Origin: Magicicada septendecula
Lineage: Eukaryota; Arthropoda; Insecta; Hemiptera; Cicadidae
Assembly (NCBI GenBank): GCA_034769895.1
Contig: CM068367.1
Span: forward strand, 125,401,927 to 125,465,926
Reading direction: 5' to 3'
Length of the DNA: 64,000 nt
The translations under genes were made by a program, and so were the position numbers. Position 1 is the stretch's first letter. Each line of letters starts with the position of its first letter. Below the pieces are notes generated by a model, which was given only the letters and a program-made list of their open reading frames with translations, was not told where the DNA came from and did no database searches. Shown here one piece after another: positions 48,399 to 61,062 of this stretch.

Positions 48399-50613
48399 CA
48401 CAGATACCACACACCATCAAGAAAAGGGACAGAGATCATGATAACCGACTACGGCGAAAAACAATGGTGAAGGAGACGGAATAAATATCATTGAAAGGAA
48501 ATGATACGAAGAATAAACATAGAAACAAAACTGGGTTTTATGAATGAAGACTATTTAAGAAAATGCACATTATAAATAAAAATATGAGCAATGGAACGAC
48601 ATAAAGAAAATCGTACATCTTCCTGGGTATATAAAAGAAAAGAAAATTTATAAGGAAAGAAAAAGAGAAGGTCAAATTACAAAAGTATAAATAATATGGG
48701 CCAGTGTAGAGTACAATATATAACCATATGTTGTGGTAAATGATAAGCATAACAATACATATGAGTTGAGGGAAATCGTTTCAGGAAAAATCAAAGGAGT
48801 GTACAATCAAGCTTCTATGAAGAAATATTATGAAGAATGAGTTGTGAGTTTTAGAATTTTGAATTTATATATATTTTATTTTAAAAAATTCAAAAATAAT
48901 GTAAGTACATCTTACAACCTAATATTTTGAGAAGAACATTTTGGAGAATTATAAGAAGAAGGAATTTAGAATTTTGAATTTAATTTTTGAAAAAATTCAA
49001 AAATATGTAAGAACAACTTACAACCTAATAATTTTGGAACAAACTTTATGGAAGAAAGAAAAAGAAAGACTTTTGAATTGAAATATAATTATAAAAATTT
49101 AAAATTGAGTAAGTACTTCTTACTACAACCTGATAATTTAGAACAAAACTTTATGGAAGAAAGAGAAAGAGAGAGAATTTTGAACTTAATTTAAAAAATT
49201 TAAAATTAAGCAAGCACAGCTTACTACCACTGAATTATGAGAAAACTTTATGGTAAATAATTAAGAAGAATTTGAATTTGGAGAAATACCAAAACATTCA
49301 GAAATAATAGTAAGATCACCGTGCTATAAACAATTCTGAATGAAACAATTCTGGGAATAAATGAATTAAACAGAATTTGAATGTTGATAGAACGTCAGAA
49401 CTTTGAAACAAGATAAGATCAACATATTACAAGGATGTATGAGAAATATTTTTCAATTAAATAAAAAGAATAGTTTGAACTTTACATTAAAACTAACCAA
49501 GTTCCAAAAAATAATTAAGTGTCAATTATAATTGAATTGAGAAGAAAAAATTTGGAAGCAAAGAGACTAATTACCTATGAAACGATAATGAAAACAGTTA
49601 ATTAAGAGCAAAGAAGAACAACTGATACCAAACATATGGAGAAGATGATTTTGAACCAATGATAATAATAAGACCTATATGAAATGCAAAGAGAAGCAAT
49701 ACCACATGAAATATGATATAAATGAATTAATGTTAATGAATGCGAAGGTGGATTAATAACTTTCTAAGAGAAAGGAAAGAACCAAAATGTTTAAATAAAA
49801 TGATCAATATAACAACCTGTATATCTAATGTAAAGATACAATGTTAAAAAATTAAATATAATATATTAAGACCATTCAAATAATGAATAAGAAAGACTAT
49901 ATATAAAGACCATGCTAATACTATGAGTAACCAGAAGAAAGTATAAAGAGAATTCAGATGGAGAAGAAAGAGAGTTACACTGTAAACAGTAAACAGAATT
50001 ATTAAAAGAAAGGTTTTCAACCATAATTAAATTAAATATATCAGACAAGTTAAGAGTTTTGAAAAAATATATATGTAATGAGTATAATAATGATTATGAA
50101 GATTTATTAAGATAGAAAATGTGAGATAATCTGAGAGACTACGAAGTGGAGAATCCAAAGATATTTTTATTAGTCGAAAATGAGACTACTTTTTATTTAT
50201 TTATTCGATGACTGACTGAAGATAATTCCAGCAGCATTATGTTTTTGAGCAGGGATGGATATGCCCCTGTACTCAATTTATAGAAGTGGTGTATGGCCAG
50301 CAGAGAAGTAGCGTACAGTGCCCCTCTGATCTGCCCCAGCCCACGTGATAGGGAATGTTAGGGAATTAATATCCCAAGGATACAACACGAAGTTGATATA
50401 GAAAGAAAATGTATTACAATTATAATATATCTCAGAAGACACTAACTATCCGAAAAGGAGCAGTAGTAAGACAAGTAACCATATATATAAAATTAATAAA
50501 ACTCTAATATAAAAAAGTCGATATAAAAATGGAGAAGAAAATGAATTATAAGAAATGATGAAATTATCATAAGAAATTATTTCATCCATAAACAAGTCTG
50601 AAATAATTACTTC
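48399..50613 (+). other. Element D internal 2, non-coding 3' part
   Basis: Counterpart of 41097–43295, with a 16-base tandem duplication (ACAATTCTGAATGAAACAAT region) near 49328–49350 absent from copy 1. No ORF. Confidence 0.6.
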
Positions 50614-50628
50614 TGGAGGAGAGCAATC

Positions 50629-53600
50629 TGTAGCGTGACAGATGTATGCATAATATTGAATGGCAATTGATCATTAGAATAATGAAGTTATAATATTTAA
50701 ATTTGGAAGAAAGCACTAAGTTTAATATAAAAAGATTAATTCATAGCAACTGTGGAAAGAAATCATTATTATAAAGAAAATACAAGTTAAAATAAAAGGA
50801 GTTACTAGTGATGAGTCATCCAAGACCAGTCTCATAACCAAAGGTTTTCAAGGTATAACCCAGGAAGGTAAAATAGTAAATAACAAAGCAGTACTGAATA
50901 TGACCAAACCCACAACGAGGGAGAATAAATAGAATAGAAACCCTAAAATAAGCCAAGACCAAACAATACAGGTGGTGTATTTCTGAAATAAAGAAGCAGA
51001 TGGAGAAGATCCCAAGAAACCTGATGGCAACAAGAAGAAGATGGAGAAGATACCAGTCCCAGAAGGCAGGAGAAAAGAAGACTGAAGAAAGAAGAAGAGG
51101 GCAGCATCCTGAAGAAGATGTCATGCTCTTATAAAAGACACCCAAATCCCTATATCCCCAAAATAAATATCTAAAAATAAAAGTATAACGAAATAAAAAC
51201 CACATGTATATAAATTTAAGAGAGAGGAGTGTATAAAGTAAAAGTTTCCTGTGAACTAAGATGAAACAATAATATAGTACCCATGGAACAAATCTCCATT
51301 GAAAAAACGCTAACCAATTTATTATGTTAATAAGACTATACGACCATTTAGCATTAACATAATATATAAGTGCAAAGTGAACCAGTGATAGTTTTGGGTA
51401 TTATAAAAAATGAACCTTGTGTTTCATTCTTGGCAATCACAAACATTGGATGCAATGAAATATGCATTTTTCAATGACTTAAAATATGTACTGTGACAAT
51501 ATGTTGTTCATAAGACATGAATCTGTTTAAAATAACATTTTGTTTTACATGAAAAAAAGAAAAACAGAGTTCATAATACCTTTTGAACAATTAATACTAT
51601 TTATTTGTTAATGACAGGGTACAATTCCCCAAAGACAATGTAAAAGACGATATAAAAACTGTAGAATCCTACTTATAATAATAGTTAGAAATAAGAATAT
51701 AAATATAAGGTTTTTTATGTATATAGTACAAGAATGTTTAAAAATGTATTAGATATAAGGCCATTTGTTTGGGTCTGAAACAACTAACATCAGAACTATA
51801 AAAATAGTTACCACTTGTAAATAGTAGAGAGTAATTAAGATGTTAGTTAGTAAAAAACCTTTTTTGTAAGCCATATTTCCATGTTTAGAAATAAGGATTG
51901 TGTTGCAAAATGTCTGACTTGAAGACAACCATTTATTTAAAAAAAAAAAATATTCTTTATTTGTTTTAACTATTGTTTGTATTGTAACCAATACTAATTG
52001 TTTTTGTGTAATTTAAAAACATGTTTAATTTATAATACTATTTGTAAAAGTCAGAGAGGGTATCACACATCATATATTGTTTGTAAATTGTTTTGTAAGA
52101 AAAATTGTCAAAAAATCATAGGCCAAAAGAATGGAAACCAAACTTCATCAAAACAGAGAAATTGCTCAATTAAATGCAAATAAACAAAAGGGGTTTAGAC
52201 AAAATAAACTTGAGATCATGCCATATAATTGCACATACCATTTAGAGAGATTTTAATAAATTATATTCAGAATTATGAATAAAAATAAAAATGACTAAAC
52301 TTAGAAATTTAGACATGGGAGTCATATATTTCAGAATAATGTTTCAGAATACAACTAATTCAATTAATTACCAGAAAATAAGGGAATAGGAACCTTTTAA
52401 TACAATATAGAATTATTAATATTAAATATAACTGATAAAATGGCTGAATTTATATAATGACAGGAAGTAAATTTTAATGTTTTGACTTCCAAACAGTTTG
52501 TATACCAAACTGAAAGTAAAATTACTATTTTTCGGACAGAAAACACTATAAAATGGCATTATTTAATCTGAAAATAACCAGAATGAACTGAAAGATTAAT
52601 TTAAATCAAATCTAGTGAATAAAATTGACAAATAACCAAAGTTTAGGCATTCATATAGTGAAAATGTAAAAATGTATACAGGATGTGAAAAAATATTTGA
52701 ACAATGTTAAGGATAATATTATATGGGCTAAGAGTTTAATTGAAACTGGAGGAAACAGTTAGTTAATTATTGGTAGTTGAACGGTTAACATGACATACGT
52801 TTGATAACGTGGATAACCTAACCTATAATCGTCATACAAGCGAGTGTATAGTGAGTTATTGTGAAATCGCGAGTGACTTGTAAAATACTTCTGAAACTAT
52901 CATATTATAACAGAAACGATCAAGTAACACTCCATAACACAGAACAATATAAATCTACTCCGAAAAACACCATAAAACACTAGAAAACTGTATAATACAT
53001 TAAACCAAATTAGTGACGGAATCGGAGAAAGTGTTTGACTTATAATTACACAGACATACTAAATACAACCCAGAATCACTACACCAGTCACTACACAACA
53101 TATAACAAGAGATTTGCAGACACAAGAACAGGAATATTGCGTCAAAATACATTATTTGGAATGCAGCAGGAACGAGCAACATTTTCATCGACTTGACGGC
53201 AGCCATCTTTCTTTGACAATCCCAGTGCCTCTTCTTGGTTCAGCACAGCTGTTTGGTGAAAACAATTATTATATTTACAATTTATTATTCAATGTCTGTG
53301 TTTATTAATAACTATTAATTTGATTGTAACGTTATACTTTTTAAATATTAGCCCGATTTCTCTGACTTTGGTAATAACTGGCTGTTTAAAGAACCCTATA
53401 TAATTTTTATAACATATACTTGTAACTTTTTTTCGATATCCTGAGAATCGATACTAATCGATAAGAGTCAATATTGCTGTTACTTAATAAAACATTAATA
53501 CTTTTAAATACTTAATAGTTCTTTATTTCTTCAATAATACTAATTACCAATAATATAATTCTAATTGATAATCTACAAGGACTTTACCACCCGTAAGTGA

Positions 53601-54097
53601 AGATAACCTAAAAAATAGAAAGGTAAACAAATATCGATTGGTTTACAGACAGTCTTATGAGTGGTGATAGATTATTTAAATTATACTAAAACTTTAATAA
53701 AAATTTTCAGAAGAGCATTACACTGTTTAAAACTTCACAGCCCTATATTAATTAATTGATCCTAATTAATTAATTAATAAAATTAAAATTTTTTTTTTAT
53801 TATTTTTTTTTTATAAACATAATTTTTTTTTATTTTCTTCAAAACAATAATTTTTGTTTTGAAACTTTCGGTGAAGCTGAGCATATATATTTCTTCATCA
53901 ACTTTATGCTACTCGACCGGTCTTGCTACCATTGGGACTCGACCAGCTGGGAAACTTAAGGAAGTGTTTCAGGCCAGTAAGACGTCGAGAGCCACACCAA
54001 TTAAACATATTACATTGGACTTGATTACATCGGAGTCTAACTCATACATCACAATCTATTATCATCAACACACATCAATCTTATTTGTATTATTACA
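50629..54097 (+). repeat. Element D, LTR 3 (3' LTR)
   Basis: 3469 bp. Its last 80 bases differ from LTR 1 and LTR 2 by several small indels and substitutions. Followed by the CTGT target duplication. Confidence 0.93.
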
Positions 54098-54101
54098 CTG
54101 T

Positions 54102-54355
54102 TCATGTGTTAGTAACCGAAGGGGGAATCTTTTGTCGTACGCATATTCATGCAGGTGTGAAATTTCTCTCTCTCTCTCAAAGTAAAACGATAAAAGTTGT
54201 CATAACATTTTAAGTGTTTATTTGTAAAAAAAAAAAAGGAGTAAGAATACGATTGATTTATATTTTTATATTTTTGTGTAAAAGAAAAAGGAAGCGTTGT
54301 ATAGCATTTAATACAAATAGTAGAATAATTAGTTATAGCCGCTCACGTTACAAAA
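54102..54355 (+). other. Element C leader, second part
   Basis: Continuation of the leader of element C after the D insertion, up to the gag ATG. Includes a short TC repeat and a poly(A) run. Confidence 0.7.
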
Positions 54356-55860
54356 ATGACTGAATTTAATCCTGATCTATTATTAAAAGATGAGCTATGC
54401 TACGAAGCACTTTTACGAGGCCTAAAACACGTAAATGTAACCGTGTCGGAGTTACGAAAATTATTACGCCAAACCGGATCAGATACACCCTCGCAGTTAG
54501 ATAGATTGCGTGAACTCGATTATGACGGCGAACGAGAAACCTGTTATGCGAAATATAGGGAACTGATAGTATTATCTCAGAACCTTGAGGACAAGAAATC
54601 ACCTACGGAATTTTTGCGCGTTACGCAACGTATAGAACATTTAACCCGCCGGTTAAATAATTTATTAAGCTGGCCCGACGTCACCGTAATCCCCGCCGAT
54701 GTGCAGAAATTTGCGGAGGAGGCATTAAGCCAATTACCCATAATTATCAACGACTTACGACGAAAATCAGACTCATCGAGAATGGAGGAAATTGAGTACG
54801 ATTTACAAAAATTATATATCTACCCAGTTCAATCCCCTACTTTAGAACACCCTCCCTCCACCTCGAACCCCGAATCACCCACCGTATCGAAGATACAACC
54901 GAGTCATGAACAATTACCTAGTAGAGAATTAAATACCCACACTATGTCAGAACCCCCACCGCCAAATGTTCAGCATACTGGCACTAGTAAATATGCGATT
55001 ACAAATCCTAATGCAACACCAATCCTTCGAAAAGTACACCTAACGTATGTTTTAATGTAGACCTCTACGGAAAGATTTCCCACCCAGTAGAGAAAATAAT
55101 TAATGAAATTCCTTACACCGATGGCTTAAGCATCACGACTCTATTGACTTTTATCAGATATCTACTGCAAATAAAAGATCTACAACTATTGAGCGATTGG
55201 CAAATACTGCAGGTCATCTTACCCAAATGTAAACCACCTTTACGAGATCGCGTGCTAGAAGCATTAAACTCGACTCTTCCGGTAGAAGAACTTCAAACAA
55301 ATATAATCAAATATTTTATCCCCACTGGAATATATGAGGAGATAAAAAGGAATACCGTACTTCGAGTACAAAGAGCTCAAGAAAGACTGGCCCACTATAT
55401 CGCAGACATCAGAGAATCTTCACGTCTACTGCAAGTCGACTGGACTGAAAAACAATTGGTCGATACTATATTGGTAGGCTTATCTCCTGAAGAACGCTCC
55501 CGTTTAGCTCTAATAAGTAGACCCCTTACTTTCGCTGACCTTGAACAATGTAGTGTGCACTCTTCAAATGTGTGGTATGCAGATCAGCATCGACATGCAC
55601 CGGTATCCACAACACCACATAGAAAGGAAACGCAAGCCCGATCCTCAGATACAAGAAGTCTACGAGAACGACGACCATTTCGGCGACCAACCTATGTTCA
55701 TGGCCAAGGTAAGTCCAAAGAGGCACCACCTAGACACGAAACCAGTGAGACCCCGCGTAAAGAATATATATGCTATAACTGCGGAAAACCTGGACACCTC
55801 AGTAGAAACCGTAAACGGAAACAGTATCATCAGAGAACCGATTATCCAAAAAACATGTAA
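54356..55860 (+). pseudogene. Element C Gag, frameshifted
   Basis: ATG at 54356 (context AAAAATGAC). The first frame runs to 55060 (234 codons; helical matrix-like part, then a Pro/Ser linker). The capsid continues in the -1 frame from about 55024 (NVCFNVDLYGKISHPVEK) to 55860. No slippery sequence is seen at this junction, so a single-base indel near 55020–55040 is likelier than programmed shifting. The C-terminus is basic with a CCHC knuckle (CYNCGKPGHLSRN) whose last Cys is Arg. The capsid resembles the element A gag. The particle function is probably lost in this copy. Confidence 0.85.
55848..55854 (+). promoter_or_regulatory. -1 ribosomal frameshift site between gag and pol
   Basis: Heptamer A_AAA_AAC, in the gag frame (CCA AAA AAC ATG TAA), one codon before the gag stop. 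Slipping back one base enters the pol frame, which is open here (AAA AAA CAT GTA AGG) and has no ATG of its own before the protease. This is the classic retroviral arrangement for making Gag-Pol. A stimulatory structure downstream was not checked. Confidence 0.7.
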
Positions 55861-57344
55861 GGCAGGGAGATCCGAAACCCTGTGTCTTCCGCAGCATCGT
55901 GAAAACAGGTAAACCCCTGAGAGACCACAAATTAAAACAAAATACTAATAATAATAACAAAAGAAAATTAGACCCCTATGTTAGGAAATTTATCGATAAA
56001 TGTAACTCTATTAGTAAATGTGATTACTATAGGTGTGAATTACCGTATATACAAGTTGACATTGGTGTTACATCCACCCTCGGATTAATTGATTCCGGAT
56101 CCACGCGAAGTTTAATTAGTCAAGAGCTAGCAAATCAATTATTTAAACACAATTTAGTTAAACGCAGTCAATCAGTAAATATTAGATGCGCTACAGCTAA
56201 TAAGCAAAACTTAATGATAAAGCTTATCATCACTTTTAAAGTAAAAATTAAAAATCTAACGTGGTATTTTCCAATGTTGGTATGCGACGAATTAGGACCC
56301 GAATTAATATTGGGAGCTGATTTTATCAGTAAAACAGGAATAATTTTAGACATTCACGAGAAGATATTTTACTTTGGATTCGATCGTTCACGGAAATATA
56401 ACTTGCATGATAATGCAAATAATAGAGAAAGTACTAGCACCACTTCTACACATATAAAGCATCACGAATCTGAATTAAGTCATCTAGGAAGTAAAGATAG
56501 ACGGAACATACAGACTTTAATAAAACAATTCTCCAATGTCCTCACCCCAAAGTTAGGACTGACGGATCTGATAGAGTACAAAATAAATTTGAGCGACAAC
56601 AAAGTAATTCGTTTAGCCCCATACAAATTATCACCACCGAAAATGGAAGTGATGAGGAACCAAATTAATAAATTGTTAGAACAAGGAGTCATCGAACCCT
56701 CTACGTCATCTTATTCATCACCCGCGTTTTTAGTACCCAAAAGTAACGACAAACATAGATTAGTGGTGGACTACAGACAACTAAATAAACGGATAGAATT
56801 TGAATCTATACCACTTCCCGACATCCACAGTGCATTTCATTATTTTACTAAAGCAAAAATCTTTACCATTATGGATTTAAATCAGGCATTTCAAGGTAGT
56901 TCTGTATGTAGCAGATTATTAGAAAAGTTATTTCATGACATAAAATTTAAATATGTGTATCACTACTTAGATGACATTGTTATCTACAGCGAGTCAATTG
57001 AACAACATCTTAATCATCTACGTGAAGTACTAACCCGATTGGAGAAAGCTGGATTAACCGTAAATCCCAGTAAAGTAAATTTTGCTGTGACACAATTCTC
57101 ATTTTTAGGTCACATCGTAAAAGCAAACGGAAAGGTAAGCATAGACCCAGAGCGAACCCGTGCCATCAGAGAATTTTTACCGCCACGGGATGCGAAAGGA
57201 ATAGCCCGATTTTTAGGAATGATAAATTATTTCCATAAGTACATCCCACATCTAGCCGAAATTGCAGCACCGCTAAATACCTTAAGAAAAAAGGAATTAA
57301 ATTTGAATGGAATGAGCAACACCAAACAGCATTCGAGAAATTAA
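55854..57344 (+). pseudogene. Element C Pol, part 1: protease and reverse transcriptase (internal deletion)
   Basis: Entered by -1 frameshift. The aspartic protease motif LIDSGSTRSL is at 56085–56114, followed by LILGADFI. RT motifs: RLVVDYRQLNK near 56760, TIMDLNQAF near 56870 and YLDDIVIYS near 56964. Between QAF and the YLDD block only about 20 residues remain where Gypsy enzymes usually have 50 or more. About 30 residues including the conserved FG-containing strand are missing, in frame, at about 56890–56898, so the polymerase is inactive. The frame is then lost in an A-run near 57287–57293, with a spurious stop at 57344. Confidence 0.88.
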
Positions 57345-59080
57345 AAGAAAGCATAATATCACCCCCCGTGCTACAATTAGCCGACTTTACAAAACCATTT
57401 GTAGTGCAAACAGACAGTTCTAGTGTCGCACTAGGTGCAGTAATATATCAGGAAGTAGATAACTCAAGGTTACCTATTAGTTACGCTTCTCGCACCCTGA
57501 CTGAGCAAGAAAAGAAATACTCCGCATACGAATTAGAATGTTTAGCTATAGTTTTCGCTTTTGAGAAGTTCAAACCATTTTTAGAACATAAGGAGTTTTT
57601 ATTAGAAACTGATAATCAAGCGTTATCCTGGCTACTAAATCACCCAAAACAGTTAGGTCGTATCGGAAGATGGGTATTAAGATTAAATTGTTTTAAATTC
57701 AAAGTACAACATATTAGAGGCACCCAAAATGTAGTTGCCGATACACTGTCACGTATGTTCCAGCCTAGTAGTAATACTTACGAAAACAAGAGTAGAGAAA
57801 CGCCGATTATTAATACTTTAATTACCGAATTTCCTCTTGCATTTACGGATTTAGCCCAGTATCAAATACGAGACCCACGTTTGAGTCCAATTATTGAACA
57901 ACTTGAAAAAGGAAATAAGTCAGAGAAATACATATTAAGTAGGAGAGTATTATGTTGTAGAATAGCGAACGGAAAATATCTACGAATAATTGCCCCTGAT
58001 ATTATTAAACCTATGCTGATGGAATATTATCACTCTTCCACCATTGGAGCACATATGGGAATAAATAAAACTATACACCGAATTCGTAAAGAATATCACT
58101 GGGAAAATATGAACAGTGAGATCGCCAATTTTGTAAAAAGGTGTAAGTTGTGTGCACTCAGCAAACCAGCGAGGAACAGCCAAATAAGTCAGTTAATCTC
58201 AGAGATTCCTGCTACCCCGTTCTCCAACATTTATTTAGACTTTTCAGGACCCTACCCGCGTTCCAAATCAGGAAATACAATGTTACTAATTTGTGTAGAC
58301 TCTTTTAGCAAATTCGTCTGGATGTACCCCATGCGGCGAGCCTTAGCTACAACCACAGTAAATATTTTACAGCATAGATTATTTAAAGAATTCGGAATTC
58401 CTGTCCATCTAGTGTCGGATAACGGACCACAGTTTAAGTCCAAAGAATTCAGGAACATGTGTTTCAAACTAGGTATAAACCATATTACCACTACAGAGTA
58501 TCGTCCGCAAGGTAATATAGCTGAGAGGTATTTGCGAAACCTAAAATCTGCTTTAATTGCCTACCATGCTAACGACCATACTTCTTGGGACCAGAACTTA
58601 TCCTGGATACAGTTCGCCTTTAATTCTGCATATCATGAAGGACATAAGTCGACCCCATTTGAATTATTGTTCAAATATAAACCTAACCACCCATTATCCG
58701 CTAAGTGGAAAATACATGAATTGTTACCCCTTGAAATTAGGGATAAAAATATTAAGAAAATATGGAATGAAGCGCGCGCTAATTTACGAACAAACTTAGC
58801 GAAATCAAGGAAATATCACGTGCGAAATAATAGTAATGAAGTAAAGTACCAAATCGGTAACTTAGTTATGTGTAAAACACATCCTACGAGTAGTGCAATC
58901 GATAAGACCACTTCCAAGCTATCATACCGATGGTGCGGTCCTTATCAAATTCGCAAATATTTAACTCCAGTAACCGTAGCACTGTATGAACCCTCTACTC
59001 AAAAATATGTACGAAGGACACATATTTCGCAGATAAAACATTATCACGAAGAAGGTAATGGTAGAGTCCAAGTTAAATAA
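57345..59080 (+). pseudogene. Element C Pol, part 2: RNase H and integrase
   Basis: Continuation of Pol after the one-base frameshift near 57290; open from before 57345 to 59080. RNase H: QTDSSSVALGAVIY, YSAYELECLAIVFAFEKF, LLETDNQALSWLL, VVADTLSR. Integrase: zinc-binding HSSTIGAHMG … CKLCALSK; catalytic D in IYLDFSGPYP, D in LVSDNGPQF and E in YRPQGNIAERY; and a GPY-type C-terminal module (RWCGPYQI). All integrase key residues are present. Domain order PR–RT–RH–IN defines a Ty3/Gypsy element. It would insert element cDNA, and could have served related pol-less elements before the frame broke. Confidence 0.9.
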
Positions 59081-59566
59081 ATGTAAAGAAAAAGAAAGGT
59101 ATATGTTTTGTACTCAACTGCAAAGGAGTACTAGAGTAACGTTTAGCTAGCTAATGGTATAAATAGGTATGAGGCCTGATCACCCTTGAATCCTATTCTT
59201 CGAAAGTATAGCAAAGTAAGAAGTCAGCTGACGGCAAATATGAGGAATAATTAAGTAACAAATTACTTAATGAGTAATTCTATAACTAGAATAACTCCCA
59301 ACTAAAGAAAAACCCGGTAGTAGTCATAAGTAGTAGTGTTAAGAAAATTTAGAATGTTAACAATATGTTTTTATAATGTGTGAATTTTATGTACCGTTAG
59401 AATTAGTCTGTAAAGTATGATATGTAGATAGTAAGAATAAACAATTCGAGACTGACGTTTGTAACTCATAATTACATACAGAGAGAAACTGGTGAGAGAA
59501 ATTACACACAGAAATCCCTAAACATACTCTCGGTATATTCAAAAAATTATACCGGTGTCTGTGGCT
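59081..59566 (+). other. Element C 3' non-coding region
   Basis: About 490 bases between the pol stop and the polypurine tract. No envelope-like ORF. Confidence 0.7.
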
Positions 59567-59580
59567 AAAGCGGCGGAGTA
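59567..59580 (+). promoter_or_regulatory. Element C polypurine tract
   Basis: AAAGCGGCGGAGTA directly before the 3' LTR. Confidence 0.65.
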
Positions 59581-61062
59581 TGTGACGATTTTATTTAATA
59601 AAAATATGTTATTTAATTAAGTTGAGAATATATAAGCGGAGAAATGTTAAATTCTTAATAAAATCTCACATTGTAAACTAAATCTTATGGCAATCATTTA
59701 ATAATAATAATATTTAATATAAGTCGAATAATAAAATTAAATGGGAATTGAATTGTACAGAAAGGGTAAAGCTTATTAATAATTCCTGCATAAACAGGAA
59801 TAGACCAGAATTAACTTGTTTTCTGACCCCTAAATAAACTAAGTATTATTGTAAATTTGTTATTATTTAAATAATTAAGTAAGACCATTGTTACGTACTT
59901 TGATAACTTCTGCAACTAAGAATATCACGATTTAATTATTTAATCAACCGTAGTCCTTTAATTAAAATTAGAAACACGGAACTACTTTTATGTTGCCTAG
60001 TAATTGTCTTGAGATTACTACGCTTCCCTTAACTATTTTCTGCCACTTGGAATGGAACGCTCACGCCGTAAGCAGCGTAAAGCGTTGTTTCGCTACGTGA
60101 ATGTAAAAATGTGAAAATCTTGATACAATGACTAGTTAAATAAGTAAAGTTGTGTGGTGATGACATCTCTCTATATTATAAAATAACGGACTATGTAAAT
60201 AATACAGTATTACAACCAAGAAGGTGATAGTAAACTAATCTATCATCATGTGACGTGTATAACAGTGAAACAAACTTTCTATCTATGTGTTCAAACTACA
60301 AGAATTACTAAGAATAACTACAGTCGCCTGAGATGAATGTACCACACCAGGAATGTTTCCACATACTTCTAGAACTTCACCACCACAGTATGATAATGTA
60401 ACGACTGAACTTCAAGAAACATCAGGAGGACCGAAGAACTAATTCTGCAGCAACTTCAGGAAACACACAGGTGACATGGAGGCTTGTCTTCCATGGTTAA
60501 GAGTTACAAAATTATAAACCCCAAAAGACAATTTAAATTATCATATTAAAGACTTTAAAAATTATGCTTTAAATGTAATAACATTAAAGACTTTAGAAAA
60601 CTGACATTATAGGTAACATGTAATCTAATATTTGTTGTTTTAGAAGATTAATAAAAAACCATTCTTCAAATGGTTAGAGTTTCAATATTGTACATGGCAA
60701 GGTGACCATGATTCATTTAATATATTTGATCCCGGATCCGTGGAATTAATTAAAAAGGATGTACATCATATTTTGAGGCCCCTTTGTAAAGTAGTAATTT
60801 ATATATTTAATAATATAGTAAACTATATTGTTTGAGAATTTTCAATAGAGAACTTAATCACAAAATGTAATAAAGAGATGTCATCTAAGTACCGAGTAAA
60901 ATGAGTGCATAAATCAACAGTCTCCCCTTCCTAATATCCTGCTATATAAATTGTTTTTTTGTTGTGATTATTTTCAGTGCTTCACAACGAAGGCAGCCTG
61001 TATAATTGGCACTTCCAATTATTACTGGTTCCCTAAGTTATAACTCAAGAGATGAGGTTATA
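59581..61062 (+). repeat. Element C, 3' LTR
   Basis: 1482 bp, same length as the 5' LTR. One difference seen (A60057). Followed by the GTCT duplication at 61063–61066. Confidence 0.93.

Larger units (their letters stand above)
36009..54097 (+). mobile_element. Element D: tandem LTR retrotransposon carrying an LDL-receptor-A-like Gag
   Basis: LTR–internal–LTR–internal–LTR with periods of 7302 and 7318 bp. The target duplication CTGT (36005–36008, 54098–54101) lies in the leader of element C. Plus orientation: primer site after each LTR (TTGGCGCACAAC) and purine-rich tract before it (TGGAGGAGAGCAATC). Each internal region (3.8 kb) has one ORF and 2.2 kb without coding potential; there is no pol. 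The copies differ by a few substitutions and by a 16-base duplication near 49340, so they are real separate copies. Confidence 0.93.
34095..61062 (+). mobile_element. Element C: Ty3/Gypsy retrotransposon with pol, split by element D
   Basis: 5' LTR 34095–35576, leader 35577–36008 resuming at 54102, gag-pol 54356–59080, 3' LTR 59581–61062. Without the D insertion it is about 8.9 kb. The target duplication GTCT (34091–34094 and 61063–61066) lies in LTR 2 of element B, and the uninterrupted site is visible in LTR 1 near 28165–28180. No env ORF. The two LTRs differ at one site that I can see (G34571/A60057), so the insertion is young, but gag and pol carry several disabling lesions. Confidence 0.93.

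Noticed and set aside
10962..54097. CRISPR-like or bacterial repeat arrays
   Set aside because: The long repeats are LTRs with target duplications, PBS, PPT and gag; no short regularly spaced repeats exist.
59081..59566. Search for an envelope gene in element C
   Set aside because: No ORF of useful length between pol and the 3' LTR; C is not an errantivirus-type element as far as visible here.
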